Shown here piece by piece: positions 8,200 through 17,257 of a stretch of DNA of 64,000 nt (position 1 is its first letter; each line of letters starts with the position of its first letter). The notes beneath the pieces are model-generated. The model saw nothing but the letters and a program-made list of their open reading frames with translations. It had not been told where the DNA came from and did no database searches. The DNA comes from Spirochaeta cellobiosiphila DSM 17781 (GTDB lineage: Bacteria; Spirochaetota; Spirochaetia; DSM-17781): positions 344,362 to 408,361 of the forward strand of contig NZ_KE384555.1 of NCBI RefSeq assembly GCF_000426705.1, written 5' to 3'. Position numbers and translations under genes: made by a program.

Positions 8200-10029
8200 A
8201 TGTGTGGAATTGTTGGATATCTGGGACCACGAAAAGCATCATCTGTGCTATTGCAAGGACTAAGACAACTAGAATATAGAGGTTATGATTCTTCTGGAAT
8301 TAGTATTCTCACTAACAAAAAAATTAAAATCTATAAGAAAGAAGGAAAACTGGCAAATCTCATTCAAGAGGTTCCAGAGAAGCTGAACTCTCCCTTAGGA
8401 ATTGGTCATACAAGATGGGCAACCCATGGGGGTGTTAGTGATACCAATGCCCATCCCCATATTAGCTACAAAGAAAGGGTTGCCATAGTACACAATGGGA
8501 TAATCGATAACTTTACCTCCTTAAAAGAGGAACTCATAGAAAAGGGCATAAGCTTTTCTAGTGATACAGATTCTGAAGTCTTGGCCCATCTCATTGATTA
8601 CTATCTGGACGAGGATCCTGAAGTCGCTGTACAAAAAGCTCTCGACAGAATTGATGGCACTTATGGTGTTATTGCTCTCTTTAAGGATTATCCTGATATT
8701 CTTATTGGCGCTAGAAATGGCTCTCCCCTGATTCTAGGGGTAGGTGATGGAGAAAGTATTCTAGCATCCGATGCCTCTGCCTTTATTGGATTATCACGAC
8801 AGGCAATCTACCTTGATGATGGGGATATGATTGTTGTCAAAGCAAAAGAATACAAAACTCTGGATAGACATTATAAGGAAGTCTTCAAACAACCTGAAAC
8901 TATTGATGCCCAAAGTACGACAATCAGCAAAGAAGGTTTTGATCACTTTTTACTCAAGGAAATATTTGAACAACCTCGTTCTCTAAGCAGAGCCATGGGA
9001 GAAGGGGGACGTTTGCAAGCAGAATTTGGCTCTGCTAAACTAGGGGGGTTAAATTTAGACACTCGAGACTTCTTTGATATAGAAAATATACACATAATTG
9101 GAATGGGAACAGCCTATTATGCCGGTATGGTGGGATCCCAAATCATTGAACGTCTTGCACGCATACCGACACAAGTTCTTGATGCCTCAGAATTACGTTT
9201 TAGTAATCCCATTGTAAAGAAAAACACTCTCTATTTAGCCATAAGTCAATCAGGTGAAACGGCGGATACGATCACAGCAGTAAAAGAGATCCAAAATAAA
9301 GGGGGAAGAGTCCTGGGTATCATTAATGTGGTAGGGTCAACCCTGGCTCGTCTTACAGAAGGGGGAGTCTATACCCATGGAGGCCAGGAAGTCTCCGTAG
9401 CTAGTACAAAAGCCTTTACTGCACAAATAATGGCACTAACCTTATTAGCGCTGCTCTTAGGACGAAAAAAAGATGTACCCATAAGTTATGGAAAAATTCT
9501 AGTCAAAGCCCTATCTGATATACCAGCCAAGGTACAACAGATTCTGGATCAGGCTCATAAAATCAAACAGATAGCAGAAAAATATTCTTCAGCCAGTAGT
9601 TTTCTCTTTTTGGCAAGAGGCCTTAACTATCCTATTGCCCTGGAAGGAGCGCTTAAGTTAAAAGAAATTAGCTATATCCATGCAGAAGGATTTTCCTCTG
9701 GAGGTCTTAAACATGGCCCACTCGCCTTAGTGGATGAAAAGACACCTAGTGTATTCATTGTCTCAGAAGGGGAAACCTTCGAAAAATCCTTAAGTAATAT
9801 GCAGGAAGTAAAAGCAAGAAAGGGAAAAATAATCGTCATTACCGATTCTCAGGATAATAGAATAAAAACATTGGCAGATGACTATTTTATTGTACCACAG
9901 TCAGAAGAAGTTCTAATGCCGCTATTGAATGTTATTCCACTTCAACTGCTTAGCTATTATATAGCCAATCATCTAGGGAGAGATGTGGATCAACCACGCA
10001 ACTTGGCCAAGTCTGTTACAACAGATTAA
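8200..10029 (+). CDS. glmS: Glutamine--fructose-6-phosphate aminotransferase (isomerising)
   Basis: 609 aa, the standard GlmS length. Cys2 of MCGIVGYLG is the N-terminal nucleophile of the class II glutaminase domain (about 1-230; GHTRWATHG and HNGIIDN visible). Two SIS domains follow (about 285-600), with SQSGETADT, SVASTKAFT and the C-terminal DQPRNLAKSVTTD. It makes glucosamine-6-phosphate from fructose-6-phosphate and glutamine, the first step to UDP-GlcNAc for peptidoglycan and LPS. AAGGAG lies 9 nt before the ATG. I saw no glmS ribozyme in the short upstream gap. Confidence 0.97.
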   Translation: MCGIVGYLGPRKASSVLLQGLRQLEYRGYDSSGISILTNKKIKIYKKEGKLANLIQEVPEKLNSPLGIGHTRWATHGGVSDTNAHPHISYKERVAIVHNGIIDNFTSLKEELIEKGISFSSDTDSEVLAHLIDYYLDEDPEVAVQKALDRIDGTYGVIALFKDYPDILIGARNGSPLILGVGDGESILASDASAFIGLSRQAIYLDDGDMIVVKAKEYKTLDRHYKEVFKQPETIDAQSTTISKEGFDHFLLKEIFEQPRSLSRAMGEGGRLQAEFGSAKLGGLNLDTRDFFDIENIHIIGMGTAYYAGMVGSQIIERLARIPTQVLDASELRFSNPIVKKNTLYLAISQSGETADTITAVKEIQNKGGRVLGIINVVGSTLARLTEGGVYTHGGQEVSVASTKAFTAQIMALTLLALLLGRKKDVPISYGKILVKALSDIPAKVQQILDQAHKIKQIAEKYSSASSFLFLARGLNYPIALEGALKLKEISYIHAEGFSSGGLKHGPLALVDEKTPSVFIVSEGETFEKSLSNMQEVKARKGKIIVITDSQDNRIKTLADDYFIVPQSEEVLMPLLNVIPLQLLSYYIANHLGRDVDQPRNLAKSVTTD

Positions 10030-10108
10030 AAGACGGTTGCCTGATCAGACTTTCTCCCTGTAGAATAGCATTGTCAGATATTTGACCTAGTAAAAATAAG
10101 GAAAGTAA

Positions 10109-11137
<1,029 letters not shown>

Positions 11138-11146
11138 CTTGATTTT

Positions 11147-11174
11147 CTAAGGCCCTTTTCATAAGAGGCCTTAG
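11147..11174. terminator. Inverted repeat between convergent genes
   Basis: CTAAGGCC (11147-11154) and GGCCTTAG (11167-11174) form a perfect 8-bp stem with a 12-nt loop. It sits between rfbB (+) and the HxlR gene (-), where a bidirectional terminator is expected. No strong T run follows on either side, so it may be inefficient. Confidence 0.5.
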
Positions 11175-11221
11175 CTTCCCTTGCCATCAGGGGATACAAT
11201 AAAAGCTAGAACCTGATCCAA

Positions 11222-11560
11222 TCACATATTATCCAGCTCTGTGTATAATTGCTCAATGAAAGCCATGAGAGACTGAGATAGCCTTTTACCTGATTCACTT
11301 AATCCATAAGTCACTTTGTTGGAATCATCTTTAGCCTCACTACGATAGACTAACTTAAGTTGCTCCAATGACTTGAGATTTTTGGACAGCATTCTTTCAC
11401 TTATCCCCTGAATAGCCCGGTATAACTCACGAAAACGGAACTCCCCTTCCCCAAGCTTAGCTAATATAAGGACAGCCCAACGGCTGGTAATTTGTTCAAA
11501 ATATCCCCTGGAGATACATTTTTCATAGAACACATTGTAATCAAATTCTTCTTTCTTCAT
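11222..11560 (-). CDS. HxlR-family transcriptional regulator (QorR/YtfH-like)
   Basis: 112 aa from the ATG at 11560, chosen because AGGATA lies 6-7 nt upstream; the frame extends to 11587 without one. One winged-helix domain has the HxlR pattern: SRWAVLILAKLGEGEFRF, then FRELYRAIQGIS, then LSKNLKSLEQLKLVYR. A single cysteine near residue 15 (YEKCISRG) sits where redox-sensing HxlR/DUF24 proteins carry their sensor cysteine. It is divergent from qorB, the same arrangement as ytfH-ytfG in E. coli, so it probably represses qorB and itself through the palindrome at 11631. Confidence 0.87.
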   Translation of the reverse strand: MKKEEFDYNVFYEKCISRGYFEQITSRWAVLILAKLGEGEFRFRELYRAIQGISERMLSKNLKSLEQLKLVYRSEAKDDSNKVTYGLSESGKRLSQSLMAFIEQLYTELDNM

Positions 11561-11600
11561 AAAAAATATCCTAATTAGAAGATACATTAAAAAAAATAAC

Positions 11601-11630
11601 TTGTCACTTACTATTTGTTAGCACTATATT
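11601..11630 (+). promoter_or_regulatory. Predicted qorB promoter
   Basis: TTGTCA (11601-11606) and TATATT (11625-11630) are separated by 18 bp. The -10 element touches the operator palindrome that starts at 11631. Confidence 0.55.
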
Positions 11631-11648
11631 ATAGTAAGTACTTACTAT
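11631..11648. promoter_or_regulatory. Operator palindrome for the HxlR regulator
   Basis: ATAGTAAGTACTTACTAT is a perfect 18-bp palindrome immediately downstream of the qorB -10 element. The half-site CTTACTAT recurs at 11607-11614 within the -35/-10 spacer, 34 bp upstream of the second arm. Binding here would block RNA polymerase. HxlR regulators bind as dimers to such sites; the link to this particular regulator is inferred from the divergent arrangement. Confidence 0.7.
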
Positions 11649-11664
11649 TAATAAGGAGAATACA

Positions 11665-12516
11665 ATGACATATGCTATTACCGGTTCAACAGGTCAACTG
11701 GGAAACTTTGTAATTAAACATCTATTAGAGGCTGGTATCAAACCAGAATCTATATTGCCACTAGCCAGATCTGAAGAAAAAGCTAAGACACTAAAGGAAT
11801 TAGGTCTAACACCACAATACGGAAGCTATGAAGACAAAGCCTCTCTAGTTAAAGCTTTCACAGGTGCTGATAAACTACTACTCATATCAAGCAGTGAAGT
11901 GGGTAAAAGAACAGATCAACATAAAAACGCCATCAATGCAGCAAAAGAGGCTGGTGTAAAACAAGTAATATACACCAGTATTACTGATGCTGATAATTCC
12001 ACAAGCTTTCTAGCACCAGAACATAAAGCCACAGAACAAGCCTTAAAGGAATCCGGCTTAGACTATGTACTACTAAGAAATAACTGGTACATTGAAAACT
12101 TCCTACAAGATGCTCAACAAGCATTAGAAACAGGACAGCTGATATCCGCTTCCAATGGTCAATCATTCAGTCCGGCCACTAGATCAGATTATGCGAAGGC
12201 GGCTGTAAAAGTACTGACAACAGAAGGTCATTCAAAAAAGATTTATGAATTAACAGGACTAAATATGACCTATCAAGATATGGCAGTCTCCTTAAGCAAG
12301 ATAGGAAACAAAGACATTAAGTCTGTCGATATATCCCTGGAAGACATGAATGAAGGCCTGAAGAAAGCTGGTCTTGATGACAATACAATCTGGTTCGTCA
12401 TGGAAATCCAAAAGACTATTAATGCAGGGAATTTGTCCCCCTATTCTAAGGACTTGGAAACATTAATTGGATCTACACCAACTTCCTTCGAAGAAGGCAT
12501 TAAAACCTTCCTATAA
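11665..12516 (+). CDS. qorB: NAD(P)H:quinone oxidoreductase, NmrA-like (QorB)
   Basis: 283 aa atypical SDR of the NmrA/QorB group. The N-terminal ITGSTGQLGNFV is the nucleotide-binding loop, followed by KLLLISSSEVGKRTDQHKN and YVLLRNNWYIENF, which match E. coli QorB closely. The enzyme reduces quinones with NADPH, removing redox-active quinones without semiquinone formation. AAGGAG is 7 nt before the ATG. Its divergent HxlR neighbour and the palindromic operator point to induction by quinones or thiol stress. Confidence 0.92.
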   Translation: MTYAITGSTGQLGNFVIKHLLEAGIKPESILPLARSEEKAKTLKELGLTPQYGSYEDKASLVKAFTGADKLLLISSSEVGKRTDQHKNAINAAKEAGVKQVIYTSITDADNSTSFLAPEHKATEQALKESGLDYVLLRNNWYIENFLQDAQQALETGQLISASNGQSFSPATRSDYAKAAVKVLTTEGHSKKIYELTGLNMTYQDMAVSLSKIGNKDIKSVDISLEDMNEGLKKAGLDDNTIWFVMEIQKTINAGNLSPYSKDLETLIGSTPTSFEEGIKTFL

Positions 12517-12531
12517 GCTGAAAATCAAATA

Positions 12532-12564
12532 ATAGCACAGAGATTTAAAGACACTCTGTGCTAT
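12532..12564 (+). terminator. Strong hairpin after qorB
   Basis: ATAGCACAGAG (12532-12542) pairs perfectly with CTCTGTGCTAT (12554-12564), an 11-bp stem with an 11-nt loop. No T run follows, so it may be a weak terminator or an mRNA 3'-end stabiliser. Confidence 0.55.
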
Positions 12565-12628
12565 CTCCCCTCACCCTTAATACCTACATTACAAATACTT
12601 ACTAATTCCAATAATAATGAACAAAATA

Positions 12629-12710
12629 CCTTAATTAATTGATAAAGATTAATTTGACCATTTTGATAATATTTATTAGTTTCAGAATAGAGAATAAACA
12701 TTAATTAAGG
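12629..12710 (+). promoter_or_regulatory. sodA upstream region with long-range inverted repeat
   Basis: CCTTAATTAAT (12629-12639) and ATTAATTAAGG (12700-12710) are perfect 11-bp inverted repeats 60 bp apart. The downstream arm includes part of the sodA Shine-Dalgarno. A TTGACC at 12654 could be a -35 element, but no good -10 is correctly spaced. The repeat could be a regulator site or an RNA stem that masks translation initiation. Confidence 0.4.
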
Positions 12711-12719
12711 AGAATAATA

Positions 12720-13328
12720 ATGGCTTTTACTTTACCCGAATTACCCTATGCCTTTGATGCATTGGAACCACATATTGATGCTAAAACTATGGAAATACAC
12801 CACGGAAAGCACCATTCAGGATACGTTAGCAAATTAAATGCTGCTGTAGAAGGATCATCTGTAGCAGGAAAATCTATAGAAGATTTACTAAGCGACTTAA
12901 GCAAGCTACCAGCTGATATTAAAACAGCGGTTCAGAATAACGGAGGCGGACATGCTAATCATAGTCTATTCTGGCAGATCCTCAGCAAAGAGGGAGCCAA
13001 AGCTCCTGTAGGCAAGGTTAAGGCAGCCATTGATTCAGAACTAGGTGGTTTTGATTCTTTTAAAGACACTTTTTCTAAAGCAGCAGCTACCAGATTTGGT
13101 TCTGGATGGGCATGGTTAGTCGTAGGAAGCGACAAAAAACTTAAAGTCTACTCAACGGCAAACCAAGATAGTCCTCTTAGCTTAGGTGATACCCCCATTC
13201 TAGGTTTGGATGTATGGGAACATGCTTATTACCTTAACTATCAGAACAAGAGACCCGAATATATTGAAAACTTCTTTGCTGTAATCAATTGGGACAAAGT
13301 GGAAGAACTCTATACTTCTGCTATTTAA
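12720..13328 (+). CDS. sodA: Superoxide dismutase, Mn/Fe family
   Basis: 202 aa, the usual length, with no signal peptide, so cytoplasmic. Metal ligands are visible: His in MEIHHGKHH (about 26-31), His in [11 protein letters not shown] (about 78-84), and Asp and His in [10 protein letters not shown] (about 160-169). GGGHANH and the TANQDSPL stretch, with Gln rather than Fe-SOD's outer-sphere glutamine near residue 70, favour the Mn-type, although cambialistic enzymes share this. It dismutates superoxide to H2O2, which AhpCF, encoded next door, would remove. AAGGAG precedes the ATG. Confidence 0.95.
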   Translation: MAFTLPELPYAFDALEPHIDAKTMEIHHGKHHSGYVSKLNAAVEGSSVAGKSIEDLLSDLSKLPADIKTAVQNNGGGHANHSLFWQILSKEGAKAPVGKVKAAIDSELGGFDSFKDTFSKAAATRFGSGWAWLVVGSDKKLKVYSTANQDSPLSLGDTPILGLDVWEHAYYLNYQNKRPEYIENFFAVINWDKVEELYTSAI

Positions 13329-13359
13329 TTTTGTTCATTGTTATATACTAATAAAGGGG

Positions 13360-13392
13360 ACTGTCGCTTTCCTAAGTGACAGTTCTTTTTTT
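13360..13392 (+). terminator. Rho-independent terminator after sodA
   Basis: ACTGTCGCTT (13360-13369) pairs with AAGTGACAGT (13374-13383) with one G-T wobble and a TCCT tetraloop, followed by TCTTTTTTT. Confidence 0.85.
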
Positions 13393-13400
13393 ATAAAAAC

Positions 13401-13488
13401 GTCAGACCTTTTTACCTGTTTTGTCTGACCTTTTACCCATTTTTGTCAGACTTTTTTGCCTAAAAGGTCTGAGCTTTTATATTGATCA
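13401..13488. repeat. 22-bp tandem repeat with alternating complementary cores
   Basis: Four units start at 13401, 13423, 13445 and 13467, each beginning GTCAGAC or GTCTGAC/GTCTGAG followed by a T-rich stretch and ACC. Spacing is exactly 22 bp. Cores alternate between a heptamer and its reverse complement, so units 1-2 and 3-4 can pair as hairpins. This fills much of the 345-bp gap between sodA and ahpF. The remainder (13489-13585) shows nothing else I can support. Confidence 0.75.
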
Positions 13489-13585
13489 GAGTAGGTCCTA
13501 GGTCTACAAGAAACTCAGACAAACTTATTACTTTTTACTGTGACTTAAATTTTTCTTGTTCGCCCTAGCGGATATCTTATATAAA

Positions 13586-13615
13586 CAAAAGCCACCTGTA
13601 ATAAAACAGATGGCT
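13586..13615 (-). terminator. Terminator for ahpC-ahpF
   Basis: Read on the minus strand, AGCCATCTGT pairs with ACAGGTGGCT (one T-G wobble) and is followed by TTTTG. It lies about 60 bp beyond the ahpF stop codon. Confidence 0.65.
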
Positions 13616-13673
13616 TTATATTAGATATAAAGAATATCTTAACCCTTAAAATCCAATGTGGATTAAGATTTAA

Positions 13674-15215
13674 TTATTGCCGTATGCTGTCCTCAAACGC
13701 AGCTAATGAAGCTTTGGCTCCTTCCCCCATGGCAATGACAATTTGCTTATAAGCCACATCTGTTACATCACCAGCGGCATAGATGCCCTTTAGATTAGTC
13801 CTGCCTTTCTTATCCACAAGAATCTCACCAAATTTGTTTTTCTCAATCTCATCTGATAGATTCTTACTATTAGGAATCAATCCAATTTGAACAAAAACAC
13901 CATCCAGAATATGCTCTTCCTGAACATGACTCGTTCTATCTTCTGCAATGAGTGAAGTCACCTTAGAACCATCGCCGCGCACTTCCTGAGTTTGTGTATT
14001 CACTTTTATGGTAAGATTTTTCAAGCTTTCCGCTCTTTTAACCAGAACGGTGTCTGCTTTTAAGGCCTCTCCAAACTCGATCAATACAACATGGGAACAG
14101 ATTCCGGCCAGATCAATCGCAGCTTCAACACCAGAATTCCCCCCACCAATAACGGCTACCTTTTTCCCTTTAAAGAAAGGACCATCACAATGAGGACAGA
14201 AAGCTACCCCTTTCCCAATGTATTCTTCTTCACCGGGGATTCCCATTTTCCGCCAAGAGGCACCGGTAGCCACAATCACTTGTTTGGCAGAAAAGGTTTC
14301 ATTGATGGATGTTTTGATTTTATGTACAGCTCCCACTTCCAAAGCAGAAACGGTCCGGTTTTCCCACAAACTTATATCATAGTCGTTACTATGCTGACGA
14401 AGGGCATGGCTTAAAGAGGAGCCTGTCGTTAGGGGAACAGATATTAAATTTGCTATATCCTTAGTATCATTGACCTGCCCCCCTATTCGTCCAGCTATGA
14501 TACCTGTTTTTAGTCCTTTCCTGGCAGCATAGATAGCTGCCGCACAGCCAGCAGGCCCTCCTCCGATGATAGCCACATCCAGCTCTTCATATTCTTGTGC
14601 TTCTTCTGAGCCAGCCTTTGAGCCAAGTTTTTCTTGTAATACGGACAACAGCTCTACCAGTCCGGCTTTCCCGGAATGTATCAATTCCTCACCGATAAAG
14701 ACAGCAGGAACTCCTAATATCCCCAGGGAAGCTATTTCATCCTGAACCAATCCCCCATCAATCATAGTATGATCAATTAAGGGATTCAGATAGGCGAATA
14801 AATTAAGAGTCTGAACGACCTCAGGACAATTAGTGCAGGATAAACTAATATAAGTTCGGATCTTTACCGGGCCATTTAAGGCTTTTATTTGGTTTATCAT
14901 ACCCTGGTCTGGTAACTTCCCCTTATTGTCCACATTCAAAATCGCCAAAATAAGGCTTGTGAACTCATGCCCTCCGGGGATGCCCTGAAAGGTAATCCCT
15001 AGATATTCCCCCTCTTTTAAGATGGTGAAGCTAGGGACTTCTTTGGAATCAGGAACTTCCACCATTTGTATCTGAGGCGAACAGGAGGCCACCTCAGATA
15101 ACATAGTCTTTAGCTCTTCTTGTTTGTCATGCTTGCTAGAATAGAGCTGAAGAGTGATGGAGGATTCCAAACTTTGAAAGTGGACTTTTAATTGATCCAT
15201 TAATTCTTGCTTCAT
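13674..15215 (-). CDS. ahpF: Alkyl hydroperoxide reductase subunit F
   Basis: 513 aa, close to E. coli AhpF. The N-terminal tandem thioredoxin-fold domain (about 1-200) contains the CTNCPE redox pair near 129-132. Then come an FAD-binding GGGPAGCAAAIYAAR (about 218-232), a thioredoxin-reductase-like CPHCDGP redox pair near residue 345, NADH-binding GGGNSGVEAA and the FAD-closing GIYAAGDVTD. It passes electrons from NADH to AhpC. It lies 23 bp downstream of ahpC in the same operon, with AGGAGG before its ATG. Confidence 0.96.
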   Translation of the reverse strand: MKQELMDQLKVHFQSLESSITLQLYSSKHDKQEELKTMLSEVASCSPQIQMVEVPDSKEVPSFTILKEGEYLGITFQGIPGGHEFTSLILAILNVDNKGKLPDQGMINQIKALNGPVKIRTYISLSCTNCPEVVQTLNLFAYLNPLIDHTMIDGGLVQDEIASLGILGVPAVFIGEELIHSGKAGLVELLSVLQEKLGSKAGSEEAQEYEELDVAIIGGGPAGCAAAIYAARKGLKTGIIAGRIGGQVNDTKDIANLISVPLTTGSSLSHALRQHSNDYDISLWENRTVSALEVGAVHKIKTSINETFSAKQVIVATGASWRKMGIPGEEEYIGKGVAFCPHCDGPFFKGKKVAVIGGGNSGVEAAIDLAGICSHVVLIEFGEALKADTVLVKRAESLKNLTIKVNTQTQEVRGDGSKVTSLIAEDRTSHVQEEHILDGVFVQIGLIPNSKNLSDEIEKNKFGEILVDKKGRTNLKGIYAAGDVTDVAYKQIVIAMGEGAKASLAAFEDSIRQ

Positions 15216-15238
15216 GTTGACCTCCTATAGCTGTTTAA

Positions 15239-15805
15239 TTAAATCTTACCAACCAAATCTAAGCCCGGTTCAAGAGTCGCTTCTCCTGGCTTCCAGCTAG
15301 AAGGACAGACTTCATTAGGATGGGCAGCTATGAATTGTGCGGCCTGTACTTTCCGCATTAATTCATCTGCATTACGACCAATTCCATTGTCATTGATTTC
15401 TGCTAATTTGATCTGACCTTCAGGATTAACAAGGAAAGTTCCCCTGTAAGCAAGTCCTTCTTCTTCGATAAAAACACCAAATGCTTTTGACAGAACTGTT
15501 GCGGGATCAGCTAACATAGGATACTGAATCTTCCCAACAGTATCAGAAGTGTCGTGCCATGCTTTGTGGACAAAATGTGTGTCTGTACTTACAGAATAGA
15601 TTTCCACACCCATCTTTTGAAATTCATCATACTTGTCAGCCATTTCTCCTAATTCTGTAGGACAAACAAAAGAAAAGTCTGCTGGGTAGAAAAAGAATAT
15701 AGCCCAATTACCGAGGACATCCTTGTCGGTAAAAGTTTTGAATTCTCCTTTGTGATAGGCTTGAACAGTAAACTCTGTTAATGTTTGATTAATGATCGTT
15801 TCCAT
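15239..15805 (-). CDS. ahpC: Alkyl hydroperoxide reductase subunit C (peroxiredoxin)
   Basis: 188 aa typical 2-Cys peroxiredoxin. The peroxidatic cysteine is in DFSFVCPTEL (near 47) and the resolving cysteine in NEVCPSSWKPG (near 166). It reduces H2O2, organic peroxides and peroxynitrite in the cytoplasm and is re-reduced by AhpF, encoded just downstream. AGAGGAG lies upstream of the ATG. It is divergent from oxyR across 112 bp. Confidence 0.97.
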   Translation of the reverse strand: METIINQTLTEFTVQAYHKGEFKTFTDKDVLGNWAIFFFYPADFSFVCPTELGEMADKYDEFQKMGVEIYSVSTDTHFVHKAWHDTSDTVGKIQYPMLADPATVLSKAFGVFIEEEGLAYRGTFLVNPEGQIKLAEINDNGIGRNADELMRKVQAAQFIAAHPNEVCPSSWKPGEATLEPGLDLVGKI

Positions 15806-15917
15806 GTGAACTCCTCTTTAATTAATTGATGATTCATATTTATCATTTCTTAAAAAGCTTGTGAAATCGTTTATTTTTATCAGTTTATTCGATATTATCT
15901 ATCAATAAGGAAATACT
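15806..15917. promoter_or_regulatory. ahpC/oxyR divergent regulatory region
   Basis: 112 bp of very A+T-rich sequence between two divergent start codons. Short GATA/ATCAT dyads are present (for example ATGAT, 8 bp, ATCAT near 15830, and GATATTATC near 15890), which loosely resemble OxyR half-sites spaced by A+T-rich bases. A full four-part OxyR motif is not clear. Confidence 0.45.
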
Positions 15918-16823
15918 ATGAATCTAAGAGACATTGAATATTTCGTGGCTGTAGCGAAGTCCGGTCATTTTAGAATAGCTGCAGAAGAATGCTATGTTAG
16001 CCAACCGACCTTAAGTGGACAAATAAAAAAATTAGAAGAAGAATTAGGAAGTTCACTCTTTGAAAGGAATACCCGTTCTGTCATTCTTACAGCCTTTGGT
16101 GAGGAAGCCTTACCCATTGCAAAAAAGATATTAGCCAATGTGCAAGAACTGCAAAGCTGTGCGGAATCGCTAAAAGACCCCTATCAGGGAATCCTGAAAA
16201 TCGGCATCTTCCCCACTCTGGGACCTTGGTTATTCCCCCGCCTAAGCGAGCCTATTACTGAAGAGTTTCCCCATGTTCAGGTTCACCTATTGGAAGAGCA
16301 GAGTAACTATCTCATTCAAAAACTTCAGAATGGTGAATTGGACATAGCCTTTCTTGCTCTTCCTCAAGACATCCCGGGAATGAAAGAAATCCCTTTGTTC
16401 TCAGAAAGTTTCTGGGCTGCCTTTCCAGAAAAGCATTCCTGGAGTCAAAAAGAAGAGATTTATCCTGACGATCTGAATGGGGAAAATATGCTATTACTCA
16501 ACGACGGACATTGTTTTAGGGATCAGGCCATAGAAATTTGCTATCGCTATGGAGCTGAAGAAAGGAAGCAATTCAGAGCTACTGGTATAGAAACTTTACG
16601 TCAAATGGTTCGAATGGGCTCAGGGATCACACTCATTCCCCGCATGGCTATTCCTGATTTTCCAGAAAAAGGAATACGCTACAAAGAAGTGAGTGGAGCT
16701 GACTTTAAACGGAATATCGGCCTCTTTTACAGGACAACCCATCCTAAAAGCCTACTCATAGAGGACTTGGCCAAGCTCATTAAAGGGATATGTGGTATAG
16801 AATTGCCAGTAAAATCGATCTAA
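15918..16823 (+). CDS. oxyR: Hydrogen-peroxide sensor OxyR (LysR family)
   Basis: 301 aa. The N-terminal LysR winged helix-turn-helix is NLRDIEYFVAVAKSGHFRIAAE (about 2-23). The effector domain contains NDGHCFRDQAIEICYRYG (about 193-210), carrying the two cysteines that form the peroxide-sensing disulfide, nine residues apart as in E. coli OxyR. The T-x-R arginines of the effector fold are also present. Divergence from ahpC makes the ahp operon its likely target; sodA, dps and hslO nearby are plausible regulon members but unproven. Confidence 0.94.
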   Translation: MNLRDIEYFVAVAKSGHFRIAAEECYVSQPTLSGQIKKLEEELGSSLFERNTRSVILTAFGEEALPIAKKILANVQELQSCAESLKDPYQGILKIGIFPTLGPWLFPRLSEPITEEFPHVQVHLLEEQSNYLIQKLQNGELDIAFLALPQDIPGMKEIPLFSESFWAAFPEKHSWSQKEEIYPDDLNGENMLLLNDGHCFRDQAIEICYRYGAEERKQFRATGIETLRQMVRMGSGITLIPRMAIPDFPEKGIRYKEVSGADFKRNIGLFYRTTHPKSLLIEDLAKLIKGICGIELPVKSI

Positions 16824-16889
16824 TTACTGTGTGTATAAATGAAAGCTCTGTTCCTCTAATAGTGGATAGGAATAGGGCAGACTTTAGTA

Positions 16890-17138
16890 TTAGATCAAGC
16901 TAGCCTTATACCCTGTAGCATTAACAGCATCAACCACCGTCTGAGGATCAACAGACTGACCGTTCTCAAATGTCACATAGGCTTTTTCTTTTTTTCTATT
17001 GGCCTCTGCCTTCTTGACTCCTTTCAGTTTTTCAATAGCTTGACCAACATGTAATTCACAATGAGCACAGGACATATCCTTAACGGATACTTCCAAATCA
17101 TATTTTTTCTTAGAAAAAAACACTTTGTACCTCCTCAT
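16890..17138 (-). CDS. Heavy-metal-associated (HMA) domain protein, CopZ-like
   Basis: 82 aa with one ferredoxin-like HMA domain: MSCAHCELHVGQAIEKLKGV has the MxCxxC metal site, and the chain ends VVDAVNATGYKASLI, as in CopZ and MerP. It is probably a soluble cytoplasmic Cu(I) or soft-metal chaperone. There are two credible starts. The ATG at 17138 has GGAAGG upstream. A GTG at 17123 (77 aa) has a perfect AGGAGG six bases upstream, lying inside the first codons. It is convergent with oxyR and divergent from the DUF2325 gene. Metal identity is not readable. Confidence 0.85.
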   Translation of the reverse strand: MRRYKVFFSKKKYDLEVSVKDMSCAHCELHVGQAIEKLKGVKKAEANRKKEKAYVTFENGQSVDPQTVVDAVNATGYKASLI

Positions 17139-17197
17139 TATTATCCTTCCTTTCTATAATAATCAATATTACCAAAAAAATCATCATCTCTTTATAG

Positions 17198-17227
17198 TTG
17201 ACAATTTCTCAAAGGAATCCCTATAAT
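17198..17227 (+). promoter_or_regulatory. Consensus sigma-70 promoter for the DUF2325 gene
   Basis: TTGACA (17198-17203) and TATAAT (17222-17227), both perfect consensus, separated by 18 bp, ending 30 bp before the start codon. Confidence 0.8.
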
Positions 17228-17257
17228 TAATACAGATTAACAATATAGAGACAATAC

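Noticed and set aside
8186..8200. glmS ribozyme upstream of glmS
   Set aside because: Only 14 bp separate glmS from the preceding gene; there is no room for the ribozyme and no matching motif.
13401..13488. 22-bp repeats as a CRISPR array
   Set aside because: Units directly abut with no spacers, they are diverged, and no cas genes are in the window.
14091..14414. 107-aa plus-strand frame inside ahpF
   Set aside because: Antisense to a well-conserved enzyme, with no ribosome binding site and no family resemblance.
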